From a virus: a stretch of DNA of 64,000 nucleotides. Position 1 is the first letter of the stretch; the number at the start of each line of letters is the position of its first letter. This document shows, piece after piece, positions 16,346-26,171 of the stretch. The stretch lies in IMG/VR virus record IMGVR_UViG_3300025276_000031, positions 1 to 64,000 of that record; one strand, 5' to 3'. Made by a program: the position numbers and the translations under genes. The notes under the pieces are model-generated. The model was given only the letters and a program-made list of their open reading frames with translations. It did not search any database and was not told the origin of the DNA.

Positions 16346-18298
16346 ATGGCTATTGATCCTACAGGTGGACTTAATTCTTTAGTTTCTAGCGAAGCTGAGA
16401 ATATGTACGGTATGCCGCAACAGGCACTAGAACAACGCGCTAAAGTTTCTGGCGCTACTATGGATGCTATTGTTGCACGTAAAGCGTTGGAAATGAAGAA
16501 ACAGGCCAAGGCCGCATTAGACGCAGAAACACAACCTAGCCCTGATACTATTGTTGCGCAAAACGAAAAAGCCTTGATGGAAAGTATCCAACAGGAAACA
16601 TCAGGTACGTTAGGTGATTTGGCTAAACGTACGCAAGGTACAATGGCACAGAAACAACGTGTGCAGGGTCAAAATATGCAACGCGCTGCCGCAGGTACAC
16701 CACGGCCACCACAACAACCACAGCGCCGTCCTATGCCCCCACAGGCTCAAGGATTAGCTGGCGCACGTATGGCACAGGCTGCACAAGCAGGTGGCCCTAA
16801 AATGATGGCGCAAGGTGGCATTGTTGGTTACGCTGAAGGTAAAAAAGTAGGTTCCCGTGTTAAAGAACGCGTTAAAGAACTAGGTATGGATTTAGCAACT
16901 TTTAATGCGTTACCAGAAGAACAACAACGCGCTATTATGAAACAAATATCTGATCAAAGCACAGCGGCGGCAGCAGGACAATCACTTGGATATGCTCCTG
17001 CACAAATAACAGATAAACTATATCGCAATCCTATGGCAGCAATAGGTAATTTAGGCATAGCCGCAGCAGAATCACGCGTGGGACGTGCTATAGGGTTGGG
17101 AGATGCTGCAGACCCTATGACCCCATTTGAATACAACCCTAATGTTAAAAAAATAGATGCCGCAGTAGAAAAAAATCTTGCGCCCGATGGAACAGATTTT
17201 AGAGATTTATTACCCGTAGGATCAAATACAGGTACACCGTTACAAATGCCTCCTGAAGGTCCAGCTAGTTTAATGCCCCCCAATCCTGACGGGTCTACCG
17301 CTGTTCCTCCTCCTCCAGTACCTACTCCTGCACCTGAAATAGCAAGACCTGAAGATCAAGGACTTGGTGGATTAGACGCTACGCCACAAACTGCAGGTGC
17401 TGTTGAACTGCCTAATATTACTACCGAGAACAGAACAAATGTAGATGAAGCTGTGCAAGCAGGTTTTGCACAAGCCGATGCAAATTCTAATCGTGATAGT
17501 AACATTGCTAGTATGGAAGATCGTCTTGCTGCATTAGATGAATACGATGCAGAAACTTATCGAACTCCCGAAGAACAAGCTAGTAGAGAAGTTCAATCGT
17601 TCTTAGTTGGTATGGGTAATACAGGTAATTTAGGTTCAGCTATGCGTGGTGGTTTGGCTGCTATGAGCAACGAGGAACGCATATCTAGGTCTAATGGACG
17701 AAAACGTTTAATAGATAAATTTGAGAAACAGAAAGATATAGCTACTACCGACAAAGATTTTGCTCAAATGGGCATACAACTAGGTACGCAACTTGCTAGT
17801 GACGCTGCTGCAAATGAACGTAATATTCGTGACACTGCTACAAGACTGACTACGGCACAAATGACAGCTGCTACTGCAGATGCAGATCGTATTGTTCAAC
17901 GTGAAAATAATATGTTAGTTGCAGCCGATAAAAAAGTGCAACGTGAAATAGATAAAGCAAAAAATCAAAGTTACGATGATCGAACTAGACTTACCGCTGC
18001 TATTAAAGTTGCAGGCGAAGTAGCTGCTACACGAGATGCTATACGTGCAACCGAGGTAGAAAATAATCAAGAATTACAAATGCTTGAAATGCAAATGATG
18101 GAAGCCAATGAGGACGAAGATACTCAACGTATGCAAGAGATACAGCGAGAAATGACTGCAATACGGCGTACCATTGACCTAACTGTAGAAGCTGCTGTTA
18201 ATGCTGCAAATCTTACGGATAAAGAGTCTACAGCAAACGAAGTTATAGAAGACTTAATGGATGATGTGTCCATAACTAATACTACTACAACACCCTAA
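16346..18298 (+). CDS. Internal virion protein, Pro/Gln-rich with long helical C-terminus
   Basis: A 650-residue protein. Residues 1-110 are helical and Gln/Lys-rich, followed by a Pro-rich linker (RPPQQPQRRPMPPQAQ, about 120-136). At about 155-170 it carries MAQGGIVGYAEGKKVG, an AQGG segment shared with the end of the 1681-residue protein. A second Pro-rich stretch lies at about 310-335. The last 250 residues are charged helices with Met/Glu/Arg (NNQELQMLEMQMMEANEDEDT), probably coiled coil. Arrangement and size resemble T7-like core proteins in role only. No catalytic motif was found. Confidence 0.6.
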   Translation: MAIDPTGGLNSLVSSEAENMYGMPQQALEQRAKVSGATMDAIVARKALEMKKQAKAALDAETQPSPDTIVAQNEKALMESIQQETSGTLGDLAKRTQGTMAQKQRVQGQNMQRAAAGTPRPPQQPQRRPMPPQAQGLAGARMAQAAQAGGPKMMAQGGIVGYAEGKKVGSRVKERVKELGMDLATFNALPEEQQRAIMKQISDQSTAAAAGQSLGYAPAQITDKLYRNPMAAIGNLGIAAAESRVGRAIGLGDAADPMTPFEYNPNVKKIDAAVEKNLAPDGTDFRDLLPVGSNTGTPLQMPPEGPASLMPPNPDGSTAVPPPPVPTPAPEIARPEDQGLGGLDATPQTAGAVELPNITTENRTNVDEAVQAGFAQADANSNRDSNIASMEDRLAALDEYDAETYRTPEEQASREVQSFLVGMGNTGNLGSAMRGGLAAMSNEERISRSNGRKRLIDKFEKQKDIATTDKDFAQMGIQLGTQLASDAAANERNIRDTATRLTTAQMTAATADADRIVQRENNMLVAADKKVQREIDKAKNQSYDDRTRLTAAIKVAGEVAATRDAIRATEVENNQELQMLEMQMMEANEDEDTQRMQEIQREMTAIRRTIDLTVEAAVNAANLTDKESTANEVIEDLMDDVSITNTTTTP

Positions 18299-18316
18299 TC
18301 TGCGGAAGTTTATTTT

Positions 18317-21300
18317 ATGGCTACATATGCACTTGATCTGTCCGATGGTTCGCAAATTAGTGTAAACGCTCCTAATGGTGCTACTAACGCAGAATTATTA
18401 AAATTAGCAAAACAACAACGTCGTGAAACACGAAAAACTGCGGCTAACGAACGTAGGGATGCCCGTGCTGACGATCTTTACGGGGAAATGGAAAACGTAC
18501 CTCGACAAGCAATTTCGCAAGATGATGGTTTGTTTACTGATCTAGCCAAAGGTTTTGGTTCAGGGTTTGTTGGTACAGGCGAAATGGCGGCGTTAGGTGC
18601 AGCTACGTTACTAGATGAACAAGCTGAAGTTGTTGCTCGTGATAAAATACAAGGTATTGCAGATGCAATAAAACCTAGCGGTGGCGACACTGATGATTTG
18701 TCATACAAGATTGGTCAAACATTTGGTTCTATTGCGGGGTTTGCTGTACCGATTGCTGGTGTAGCCGCAGGTATAGCTGCATTACCCGTTGCTGCTCCCG
18801 CTGCAGCCGTAGCTACAGGCGCAGGCGCGTTACTTGGTGTAGGTACAGCCGCTGGTGAAGCTAGTGAACGTGCCCGTGCCGCAGGCGCTACAGAAGAACA
18901 ACGTAATACTGCTATTCGCAAAGCCGCACCTTTTGGTTTGTTAGAGGTTGCACCTCTTGGCAGATTTATGAAGTCGGTAGATGTTCCTGTAATTAACAAA
19001 CTTATGGACAAACTTGGTCCTGAAGAAGTTGAAACCATAGGACAACGTATTCAAAATGCTGCTGTAACAGGTGGCGCAGAAGGCGCACAAGAAGCTACTG
19101 CTGAGATTATTCAAAACCTTGCCGAACGTGGATACAATCCAACACGAGACATTTTAGAAGGATCAGGAGAGTCTGCTGCGTTAGGTGGTGGTGCAGGTGC
19201 GGCTATTCAGTTCCTTGTTGATGCGTTTACAAACAGTCGCAAAACTGGACCTGCCACGCCAGAATCTGCACAGCTTGAGATGGACTTGCAAGGTGGTAGC
19301 GGTGCTGCTCCACGGCCCGGACTTCGCACCAATTTTGAAGGTGAACAAGGTGAGATGTTTGCGGATGAGGTTGATTTAGGTCAGGCACCTCAACGTGAAG
19401 GCGTTGCTCCAGAACCTGATCCGCGCCAAAAAGAATTTGATTTTGGTCCCGAACCAGACAGTGAACCTGATCTTGTAGATCGTATGCAACAAAAGTTGCT
19501 TACAGGGCCAGATGATCTTGGTATACAATTAGATGATGGCATTTATACTGACGTACCATACGCTACTACACGAGATCAACGAACGGCCCGTACCTCTGAA
19601 GGAATAGCTAGTTTATCCGCAGCAAATAAAAACAAAGCTGCAGTAATAGAACAAGCCAAGGCTGAATTACAAAACGACGGCATGATAACGCCTAAAACGC
19701 GTAAAGACATAGAGGCTACCCTCACACCAAAAGAGGCTGCTGACGCCTTAAAAGATGCACGGTACGAGCCTATATTATCTACACTGGGTCAAGGTCCACT
19801 AGCTTCAGCACCAAATGTACCACAGGATAACCGTGCATTTGGTGACGTTCAACGCGATCTTGTACCCCCAAAAGAAATACAAAATAAAGAAAATTTTGAT
19901 GCGGCTGTAGAACGAAGTCGTGAAGGTGGGCTTGGCGCATTAACCAATAAAATTGGAGTAGAAGAACAAGCTGCACAAGCTAAAGCGCGGGACCGTCAAG
20001 GATTAGCCGCTGCAGAACGCGGTGATGTAGAAGCCTTTGAGCAACCTGACCTGTTTGCAATGGAACGCGAACAAGACGAACGTAAGTACGGCAAACCTGC
20101 ACCTGCGCCTGAAGCTGTGTCTGAGATGTTAGGACCAATAGATTCAGGTAGGGCAGCTAATCCCGAGATAGATTTAGTTGATCGTATTGCTGCACTTGAA
20201 GCACAAGAGACAGGCGCAAACGTACGTAAAGCTACAGAACAAGCGCGACAAAAACAAGAAAACATAGACGTAGACACCGAGTTAGGTCTGCGTGATATGC
20301 AAGAAAGAGTAGCCCCAAGAGATCGAAGCAAAGCAGAAAAACAAAGGACAGACCCTGCGTTTGACTTTGTTAATGAAGATTTAGGGCGTAAACCTGAACG
20401 TCCTATAATTCCTGTTACCGCAACTAGAGCGCTTAGCGGACCAGATTTACGTGAAGGTTCAATTAATAAACAACCACAAAATGATGCAGAACAACTAGCG
20501 TTTGATTTTGCAGTACCCGAACCGTTGAAAGGACCACAAGATGCAAACAATCAATCAACTGACGCGGGAACAAGTGGAACTAGCGATGCAAATGCTGGAC
20601 AACAGCGTGAGAGTGACGGGCAAACCGGAGCCGCTGCAAGTGCCGCTGGAGTTAAGTCACCTGACGGAAAAGGAGTGGGACGCGCTAGCCGAGGGGCTGG
20701 CAAGTCTGGTCGTGGAACAGGCAAGGGCAACGATTCATTAAAGGCAGGCGCTGCGCCTAAAGCCAAGAAAACCTACAAAGGTAGGGACATCAACACAACT
20801 TATTACCACGGCACTACTAAAGCCTTTGAGGGTGTTCCTGATCCTACTAGAGGTACAGTAGAAGATAGCGATTACGGTCCTGCAGCGTATCTTAGTAAAA
20901 ATAAAAATATTGGATTTGGCGAAGGTAAAAAAGGTCGGCTTATTGAAGTCAATATAGACACTTCTAATTTTGTTGATGTGCAAAATCCTGATGCTATACC
21001 TGATACACACCGTGCTAAAGTTATAGAGTATTTACGCAAACGTACGGGTAACGCTAAATCACCTGTAAATGTTTCTGCAATTACAAAAGATAATACAGTA
21101 GAGGTGTCATACACGGGGCCCAGAGCAAGTGTTTTAGAAAAACCTGAAGACAAAACTTTTACGTTAGACTTTAGTAGTCACTCTAAGTTTTTAAAATCTT
21201 TGCTGCCTGTACTGCGTGGGCTTAGAACTTCGGGTAACAACACTAACACCCAAGATATACGCGATGCGTTAGTAGCTGCAGGGTTTGATGGTGTAATTAC

Positions 21301-24300
21301 TGACACAGGTTCGACAAGAGGCATGAGCAACATAGCCGTCTACAACAAAGACGTTATGACCTTAAAAGGCGCGATGTTTAAAAATAATAGATCAGAAGAA
21401 GAAGACAAAGACACAAAAAATAAAAAACCCGCTGAGTTTAATCGTGATGCTGTAGGTGGAAAAACAACAGGGGCAGCAGGACAAGTAATTCCCGGCGTAG
21501 CGCGGTCTAAAACAACTGATAAAAAAATATCAGCAGATACAAAAGAACGGTTTGCGCCTAAATCTCAAGAAAAAACATCTAACCAACAGTTTGCAAATCA
21601 AAGTGCTACACCTGCAAAGAAAAATCGTGCTGAAACTGTTAACTCTAAAGAAGCTGATGTTGCACATAAGGCTAGGTTTGAAGCTCAACCTAAAGCTATT
21701 CAAGACATTGGTAAGGCTGACACTGAATCAAACGCCCCTAATGCACCTATGACTGCATCAGACAAAAATAAAATATTAAAATTGTTAAACGACAAACGTA
21801 AAACTGGCAAACTTACAAACGCGGCAAGAAAATATTTTGATTCGTTTCCTACATTTACTGGAGCAATAGATGCACTTACTTATGATGTAGGTATGCAAGT
21901 GTCACGATCTCGTAGAAACGAAGACTATACAGAAACTACAGCACAAGAACAATTTTATTTAGATGATAAATCTAAAAGTATGCCTGCTATGACAGAAAAA
22001 TCTGCGCGTCTTGTTACGGATTGGATGACTAAAGATGCAGGTATGTCTTCTACGTTTGTTAAACACGTCAACCAACTTATACAAAATGAAAGTGCAGCTA
22101 GGGCAGCACAAAGACAATACCTTAAATCAGATAAGGTAGCAGAAGCAGCTGCAAATTTATCGCCCGAAGCGTTAACAATACGTGAAGCAGATTTAGCAAA
22201 AGACGCTAAAAAGCCATTACTTGCCGAGGCTACAATAGACACACCTCTACGACCCGTAGTAAAAACTATGTTACTTAAAGGAGATTTGGGTGGTGCGCTA
22301 AGTGCATTAGGACTTACTTCTCCGTCACCTTTAGTGCAGCGTTTAGCTACTAAATTAGGGAAAAATATTGGTGCTACTAAACTAACAACGGCTGCGAATT
22401 TAAAAACTCCTGATGGGGTTTCTGTCGCTGGCTATTTTGATCCTAAGACTAACACCATTACGCTAAACAAAACATCTGGTATCAACGCACACACCTTGTT
22501 GCATGAGATGATACACGCAGTCACGTCTGCTACAATAGCAAACAAGTCACATCCACTTACAAAACAACTGACTAAAATATTTGAGGGTGTGAAAGCGCAG
22601 GAATTGGCAACGGGCGAATATGCGGTCACAAACTTAGATGAGTTTGTAGCTGAAACTTTGGCTAACCCTGACTTCTCCACACAGATGAAAATAACTACGG
22701 TCAACGGACGCAACCCGTTCTATCAAATGGCTCGGTCTATTGCTAATTATGTTAGGACATTGCTCGGACGCCCTACAGTGCCGGAACAATCTACCTTTGA
22801 TGCCGTTGACAACTTAGTACAAGCCCTCATGTCTCCTACACTTGAAGGACGCAACGCTAGTAAGATGTACGTAATGTCTCAAACTGTTGCAGGATCAAAA
22901 GCGATAATTAACAACCTCGCAACAAGCACGATAAAAGTTGACGATAAATACATTGACGCTGTCCGTGACGCGATAGGAGATATACCTAGAACTGCACGTA
23001 AAGTGTTCCTTAAATTTATGCCTGTAAATGTGTTGGGTAAACTAGCAAGGTCTAAGATTGCGGAAGCCCCCGAACTTAACACTATTGTAAATGGTATGAG
23101 TAACGCGTTACGTGAGGCCAACGACAAGCTACGCCCCTTGGTCGAAGACATAAGGCAGATGAAAAAAGACAAAACTCCCAAGGCGGTTAAAGATTATGCC
23201 ACTCTATCTTATCTCGTACCTAACGCGTCATACTACAGGATCGACCCTCGCGAACCTAACTTTAAAAAAGCCTACAGCATTAAAAAAGACGCAGCAAAAC
23301 GGTTAAGTCCTGTAGAGGCTAAAAAAATACATGACGAACTCCGTGCCCAATACTTGAGCATGGATCAAAATGGGCAGAAACTATATCGCACCATCACCAA
23401 TATGTTTGAATCCCGTTTGACAGACGCACAGGCCGCAGTTGACGCCGCGATTGCAGCAAGTATTCCTGATGATGCAGGACGTAAGTCTGCCACCAAACGA
23501 TTAGCCGAGTTGTTAGAAGCGGAACGTGGCGCTATCAAACCATTTGCGCCGTTAACACGCGCTGGCAACTACAGACTTGAGTATAACACAATAGACCCTA
23601 AATCAGGACTACCTGAGTATTTTATTGAATACTTTGACGGTGTATCTGCAAGAGAACGTGCAAAGAAAAACGTAACCGAGTACAATGCAAAACTTTTAGC
23701 GGGAGGTAGTCTATCTACTGCACAACGTGCGTACATAAACAAACCTATGCAAGAGGGTGTACGGGGGGCTAACTTTAATTTTGATCAAGCCCCGCAAAAC
23801 TCGTTTGTGTATAAGTTATTAAAGGAACTAGACGCTGCAGGTGTACCAAAAGAAACGTATAATGGTGTTATAGAGTTGGTCCTAGATTCTATGCCCGAAC
23901 GATCATTCATGCAATCGTTTCGTAAACGTGGGGATAAACGCGGGTTTGCAGGAGATGTTACACCTACAGGTATGGCACAAGAGGCGTTTGACTTGCTTGA
24001 CACTGTGCAAAGCAAAGGTCGTGATTATAACCGACAAATCATACAAATGCAGTACGGTTCTAAAATACAAAAATGGAAAACTGGTGTTAATGACAAATAC
24101 AAAACCGAAAATTTAGACGATACAACCGCTGATTACAAAAAGACTTTGTTTAGCATCGCTGATTTTGCGCAAAGCCCTAACGTAGCACGTTGGTCACAGA
24201 ACGCCACATCGTTGGGATATGCGTGGACTATGGGCTTTAACCTATCTTCTGCAGCTACGGCCATATTCGATGTCCCTATGTCTGGCGCACCAAGATTGAT

Positions 24301-25873
24301 GGGTAAGTATGGAGACAAAGCGGCCATCAAAGCGTTGGGTAGGGCTGCAAGCGTTCTAAAAAATAGCCCCAAAGAACGGCTTATAGAGACATATGGTAGT
24401 GAAGTTGACAGCGCGGGTAATGCCATACCCGAAAAACGTAAAATTAACGGCGGCATGGCTGGGTTCTCTGTGGTCAACTATAATTTTGACGCGATTCGTA
24501 ACATGTCGGACGCTGAATTAAAAAAAGCAGGTATGACGAAGGCACAACAAAAGAAACTGTTAGACTTGGAAATGTTAGCGGAAGTTGGTAGCGAAAACGC
24601 GCAGTTTAGTCAGTCGCTAAACCAAGAACACATGGACGTAACACGGGGCAAAGATCGTCTTGAGATGTTGAACGCGTATACTAGCTGGTTTTTCCACCAC
24701 TCCGAGCGTTATAGTCGTGAAGTCCTTATGACAGCTACCTACGAACTAGAATTAGACCGTTTACGTAACAATCCCAAACCTGCAGAACGTAATATGTCAG
24801 ACAGTGAGAAGCAACGCGCTGCTGCACTTGAAGCCGTTAACGAGACAGAGACAACGCTGGGTGCTACTGCATCTGCAGGGCGTCCTGTTATTGCACAATC
24901 TGGCATTGGTAACGTGTTTATGTTGTTCAAGCGGTTTGCCATCAGCAAATACGCCATGATGATTGAAATGACTAATGACGCCTTTAAAGGCGCAACTACA
25001 GATGCAGAGAAACAAGATCGTGCCATAGCCCGAGGACAGTTGGGTAGGTTTATGGTATCTTCTGCTGCGTTTGCGGGTGTGGCAGGTATGCCCCTGATGG
25101 GTGCATTGGGCATGATGTACGATATGTATAGTGACGATGATGAGGACAACTTTGACGCGGTACTGGACAAAAGTCTTGGCACGACACTTAGCCGAGGATT
25201 GGTGAACGCCGCGCTAGGGGCTGATATGGCTAGTCGGATTGAAATGAACAGCCTGTTGTACCGCCCACCGTTTATTGACAAGGATCAATCGCAGCTTTGG
25301 ACGTTGGCTGAACAGTTGGGTGGCCCCATTGTTGGTATAACTTTGAGTATGGAGCGAGGTATCGGGCTGTTTAACGAAGGTGAATTTGTCCGAGGCACGG
25401 AAGCGGTAATGCCAGCCGCTGTACGTAACGTGATGAAGGGTGGAAGGTACGCAACCGAAGGAGCACTAACTCGTCGTGGTGACGCTATCAGCGAGGATAT
25501 AGGTTTGTTCCAGACGATAATGCAATTTGGTGGGGCGCAGCCTACGGTTATATCCGACCAACACCGCATAAACAGAAACAACCGTGGTAAAGACGATCAT
25601 CTAAAAGAAACACGCACTAAGTTACTACGTAAATTAAACTTTGCGGCCTCACAAAACGATGCCCGAGGATACCTTGCGGCATATAAAGAGATTGTAAAAT
25701 ACAACCGCGACTTACCTACTGCAGCGCGGGGGCGTAAAGTCATACTTAAAGAGACTATTGATAGGTCACGTAAATCGTACGAGGATCGCACCAAAAAGAT
25801 GTTAGGTGGCATTGAGTACACACCGTTTATGTTATCCAGTAATCGTGAGTATGGTGACGGTTTGTTTGATTAA
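18317..25873 (+). CDS. Giant polyvalent internal protein (2518 aa): ART-like and HExxH metallopeptidase segments
   Basis: The largest gene of the window and the last of the late block. The N-terminus is basic; residues about 135-180 are very hydrophobic (Ala/Gly/Val) and may insert in membranes. Residues about 580-815 are low in complexity. At about 829 YYHGTTKAF, then YGPAAYLS and AAGFDGVITDTG near 990, follow the layout of ADP-ribosyltransferase-like domains of phage polyvalent proteins. At 1396-1400 HEMIH in HTLLHEMIHAVT, with DEFVAETLANPDF behind it, marks a zincin metallopeptidase. Later helical parts (RTLLGRP, FKRFAISKYAMMIEM) and the C-terminal LPTAARGRKVILKET resemble large polyvalent-associated domains. 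It is probably ejected with the DNA; activities are inferred from motifs. Confidence 0.75.
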   Translation: MATYALDLSDGSQISVNAPNGATNAELLKLAKQQRRETRKTAANERRDARADDLYGEMENVPRQAISQDDGLFTDLAKGFGSGFVGTGEMAALGAATLLDEQAEVVARDKIQGIADAIKPSGGDTDDLSYKIGQTFGSIAGFAVPIAGVAAGIAALPVAAPAAAVATGAGALLGVGTAAGEASERARAAGATEEQRNTAIRKAAPFGLLEVAPLGRFMKSVDVPVINKLMDKLGPEEVETIGQRIQNAAVTGGAEGAQEATAEIIQNLAERGYNPTRDILEGSGESAALGGGAGAAIQFLVDAFTNSRKTGPATPESAQLEMDLQGGSGAAPRPGLRTNFEGEQGEMFADEVDLGQAPQREGVAPEPDPRQKEFDFGPEPDSEPDLVDRMQQKLLTGPDDLGIQLDDGIYTDVPYATTRDQRTARTSEGIASLSAANKNKAAVIEQAKAELQNDGMITPKTRKDIEATLTPKEAADALKDARYEPILSTLGQGPLASAPNVPQDNRAFGDVQRDLVPPKEIQNKENFDAAVERSREGGLGALTNKIGVEEQAAQAKARDRQGLAAAERGDVEAFEQPDLFAMEREQDERKYGKPAPAPEAVSEMLGPIDSGRAANPEIDLVDRIAALEAQETGANVRKATEQARQKQENIDVDTELGLRDMQERVAPRDRSKAEKQRTDPAFDFVNEDLGRKPERPIIPVTATRALSGPDLREGSINKQPQNDAEQLAFDFAVPEPLKGPQDANNQSTDAGTSGTSDANAGQQRESDGQTGAAASAAGVKSPDGKGVGRASRGAGKSGRGTGKGNDSLKAGAAPKAKKTYKGRDINTTYYHGTTKAFEGVPDPTRGTVEDSDYGPAAYLSKNKNIGFGEGKKGRLIEVNIDTSNFVDVQNPDAIPDTHRAKVIEYLRKRTGNAKSPVNVSAITKDNTVEVSYTGPRASVLEKPEDKTFTLDFSSHSKFLKSLLPVLRGLRTSGNNTNTQDIRDALVAAGFDGVITDTGSTRGMSNIAVYNKDVMTLKGAMFKNNRSEEEDKDTKNKKPAEFNRDAVGGKTTGAAGQVIPGVARSKTTDKKISADTKERFAPKSQEKTSNQQFANQSATPAKKNRAETVNSKEADVAHKARFEAQPKAIQDIGKADTESNAPNAPMTASDKNKILKLLNDKRKTGKLTNAARKYFDSFPTFTGAIDALTYDVGMQVSRSRRNEDYTETTAQEQFYLDDKSKSMPAMTEKSARLVTDWMTKDAGMSSTFVKHVNQLIQNESAARAAQRQYLKSDKVAEAAANLSPEALTIREADLAKDAKKPLLAEATIDTPLRPVVKTMLLKGDLGGALSALGLTSPSPLVQRLATKLGKNIGATKLTTAANLKTPDGVSVAGYFDPKTNTITLNKTSGINAHTLLHEMIHAVTSATIANKSHPLTKQLTKIFEGVKAQELATGEYAVTNLDEFVAETLANPDFSTQMKITTVNGRNPFYQMARSIANYVRTLLGRPTVPEQSTFDAVDNLVQALMSPTLEGRNASKMYVMSQTVAGSKAIINNLATSTIKVDDKYIDAVRDAIGDIPRTARKVFLKFMPVNVLGKLARSKIAEAPELNTIVNGMSNALREANDKLRPLVEDIRQMKKDKTPKAVKDYATLSYLVPNASYYRIDPREPNFKKAYSIKKDAAKRLSPVEAKKIHDELRAQYLSMDQNGQKLYRTITNMFESRLTDAQAAVDAAIAASIPDDAGRKSATKRLAELLEAERGAIKPFAPLTRAGNYRLEYNTIDPKSGLPEYFIEYFDGVSARERAKKNVTEYNAKLLAGGSLSTAQRAYINKPMQEGVRGANFNFDQAPQNSFVYKLLKELDAAGVPKETYNGVIELVLDSMPERSFMQSFRKRGDKRGFAGDVTPTGMAQEAFDLLDTVQSKGRDYNRQIIQMQYGSKIQKWKTGVNDKYKTENLDDTTADYKKTLFSIADFAQSPNVARWSQNATSLGYAWTMGFNLSSAATAIFDVPMSGAPRLMGKYGDKAAIKALGRAASVLKNSPKERLIETYGSEVDSAGNAIPEKRKINGGMAGFSVVNYNFDAIRNMSDAELKKAGMTKAQQKKLLDLEMLAEVGSENAQFSQSLNQEHMDVTRGKDRLEMLNAYTSWFFHHSERYSREVLMTATYELELDRLRNNPKPAERNMSDSEKQRAAALEAVNETETTLGATASAGRPVIAQSGIGNVFMLFKRFAISKYAMMIEMTNDAFKGATTDAEKQDRAIARGQLGRFMVSSAAFAGVAGMPLMGALGMMYDMYSDDDEDNFDAVLDKSLGTTLSRGLVNAALGADMASRIEMNSLLYRPPFIDKDQSQLWTLAEQLGGPIVGITLSMERGIGLFNEGEFVRGTEAVMPAAVRNVMKGGRYATEGALTRRGDAISEDIGLFQTIMQFGGAQPTVISDQHRINRNNRGKDDHLKETRTKLLRKLNFAASQNDARGYLAAYKEIVKYNRDLPTAARGRKVILKETIDRSRKSYEDRTKKMLGGIEYTPFMLSSNREYGDGLFD
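20541..20741 (+). CDS. Probable overprinted small gene inside the 2518-aa gene
   Basis: A 66-residue frame in another phase of the giant gene. ATG 20541 is preceded by AAAGGA with eight bases between. The protein is ordinary in composition (helical, LTREQVELAMQMLDNSV), then has LELSHLTEKEWDALAEGL and ends ARATIH. The pattern L-x-x-L-T-x-x-E-W-x-x-L-x-x-x-L ... H resembles a small conserved phage protein usually found as a separate gene near the structural genes of marine phages. In the same interval the main frame is low-complexity Gly/Ser/Thr/Asp, as expected if the other frame is under selection. It could still be a chance frame. Confidence 0.5.
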   Translation: MQTINQLTREQVELAMQMLDNSVRVTGKPEPLQVPLELSHLTEKEWDALAEGLASLVVEQARATIH

Positions 25874-25874
25874 C

Positions 25875-25901
25875 AAAAAAACCCCCGCTGTGAGGCGGGG
25901 G
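25875..25901 (-). terminator. Hairpin terminator between the convergent blocks
   Basis: CCCCCGC (25882-25888) and GCGGGGG (25895-25901) form a seven-pair GC stem with a six-base loop. On the minus strand the stem is followed by seven T (A-run at 25875-25881), an intrinsic terminator for the leftward block. It starts two bases after the stop of the giant rightward gene and may also slow rightward polymerase. Confidence 0.85.
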
Positions 25902-25943
25902 AGTTGAGGGAGAACGGCAATGAAGTCTGCCACCCCTGTGTTA

Positions 25944-26171
25944 TCACATCTTTCGCCATGTGCGAACCCCAAACATTCCAGCCTCTATTCGCACTCGCGT
26001 AATCATACGCCATGACTTTAACTCTGCAATTTTTCTTATTTGGTAGGCAGCACGTAACGTGTTTACACATGGTATAAAGACAGACGCTCCTACAACCATA
26101 GGTTCCCATGCTACAACAATCTTTATCCCGTCAGGGTTAAGGTCATAAATCGTCTGCGTCTTCTGGTACAC
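25944..26171 (-). CDS. Small protein at the end of the leftward operon
   Basis: A 75-residue protein from GTG 26171, overlapping the end of the primase-helicase gene by 29 bases. It reads as a normal globular protein (IKIVVAWEPMVVGASVFIPC ... MITRVRIEAGMFGVRTWRKM) with an alpha/beta alternation, and is followed by the operon terminator about 40 bases on. The composition argues against a chance frame. It may be a small DNA- or RNA-binding protein, but no family was recognised with confidence. The start is uncertain because no strong ribosome-binding site was seen. Confidence 0.6.
   Translation of the reverse strand: MYQKTQTIYDLNPDGIKIVVAWEPMVVGASVFIPCVNTLRAAYQIRKIAELKSWRMITRVRIEAGMFGVRTWRKM

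Noticed and set aside
24739-25281. Minus-strand open frame of 180 codons
   Set aside because: It is opposite the well-supported giant gene and shows Ser/Ala/Pro shadow composition.
25870-26109. Minus-strand frame of 79 codons near the operon end
   Set aside because: It would run through the terminator hairpin and competes with the more plausible 75-residue gene at 25944-26171.
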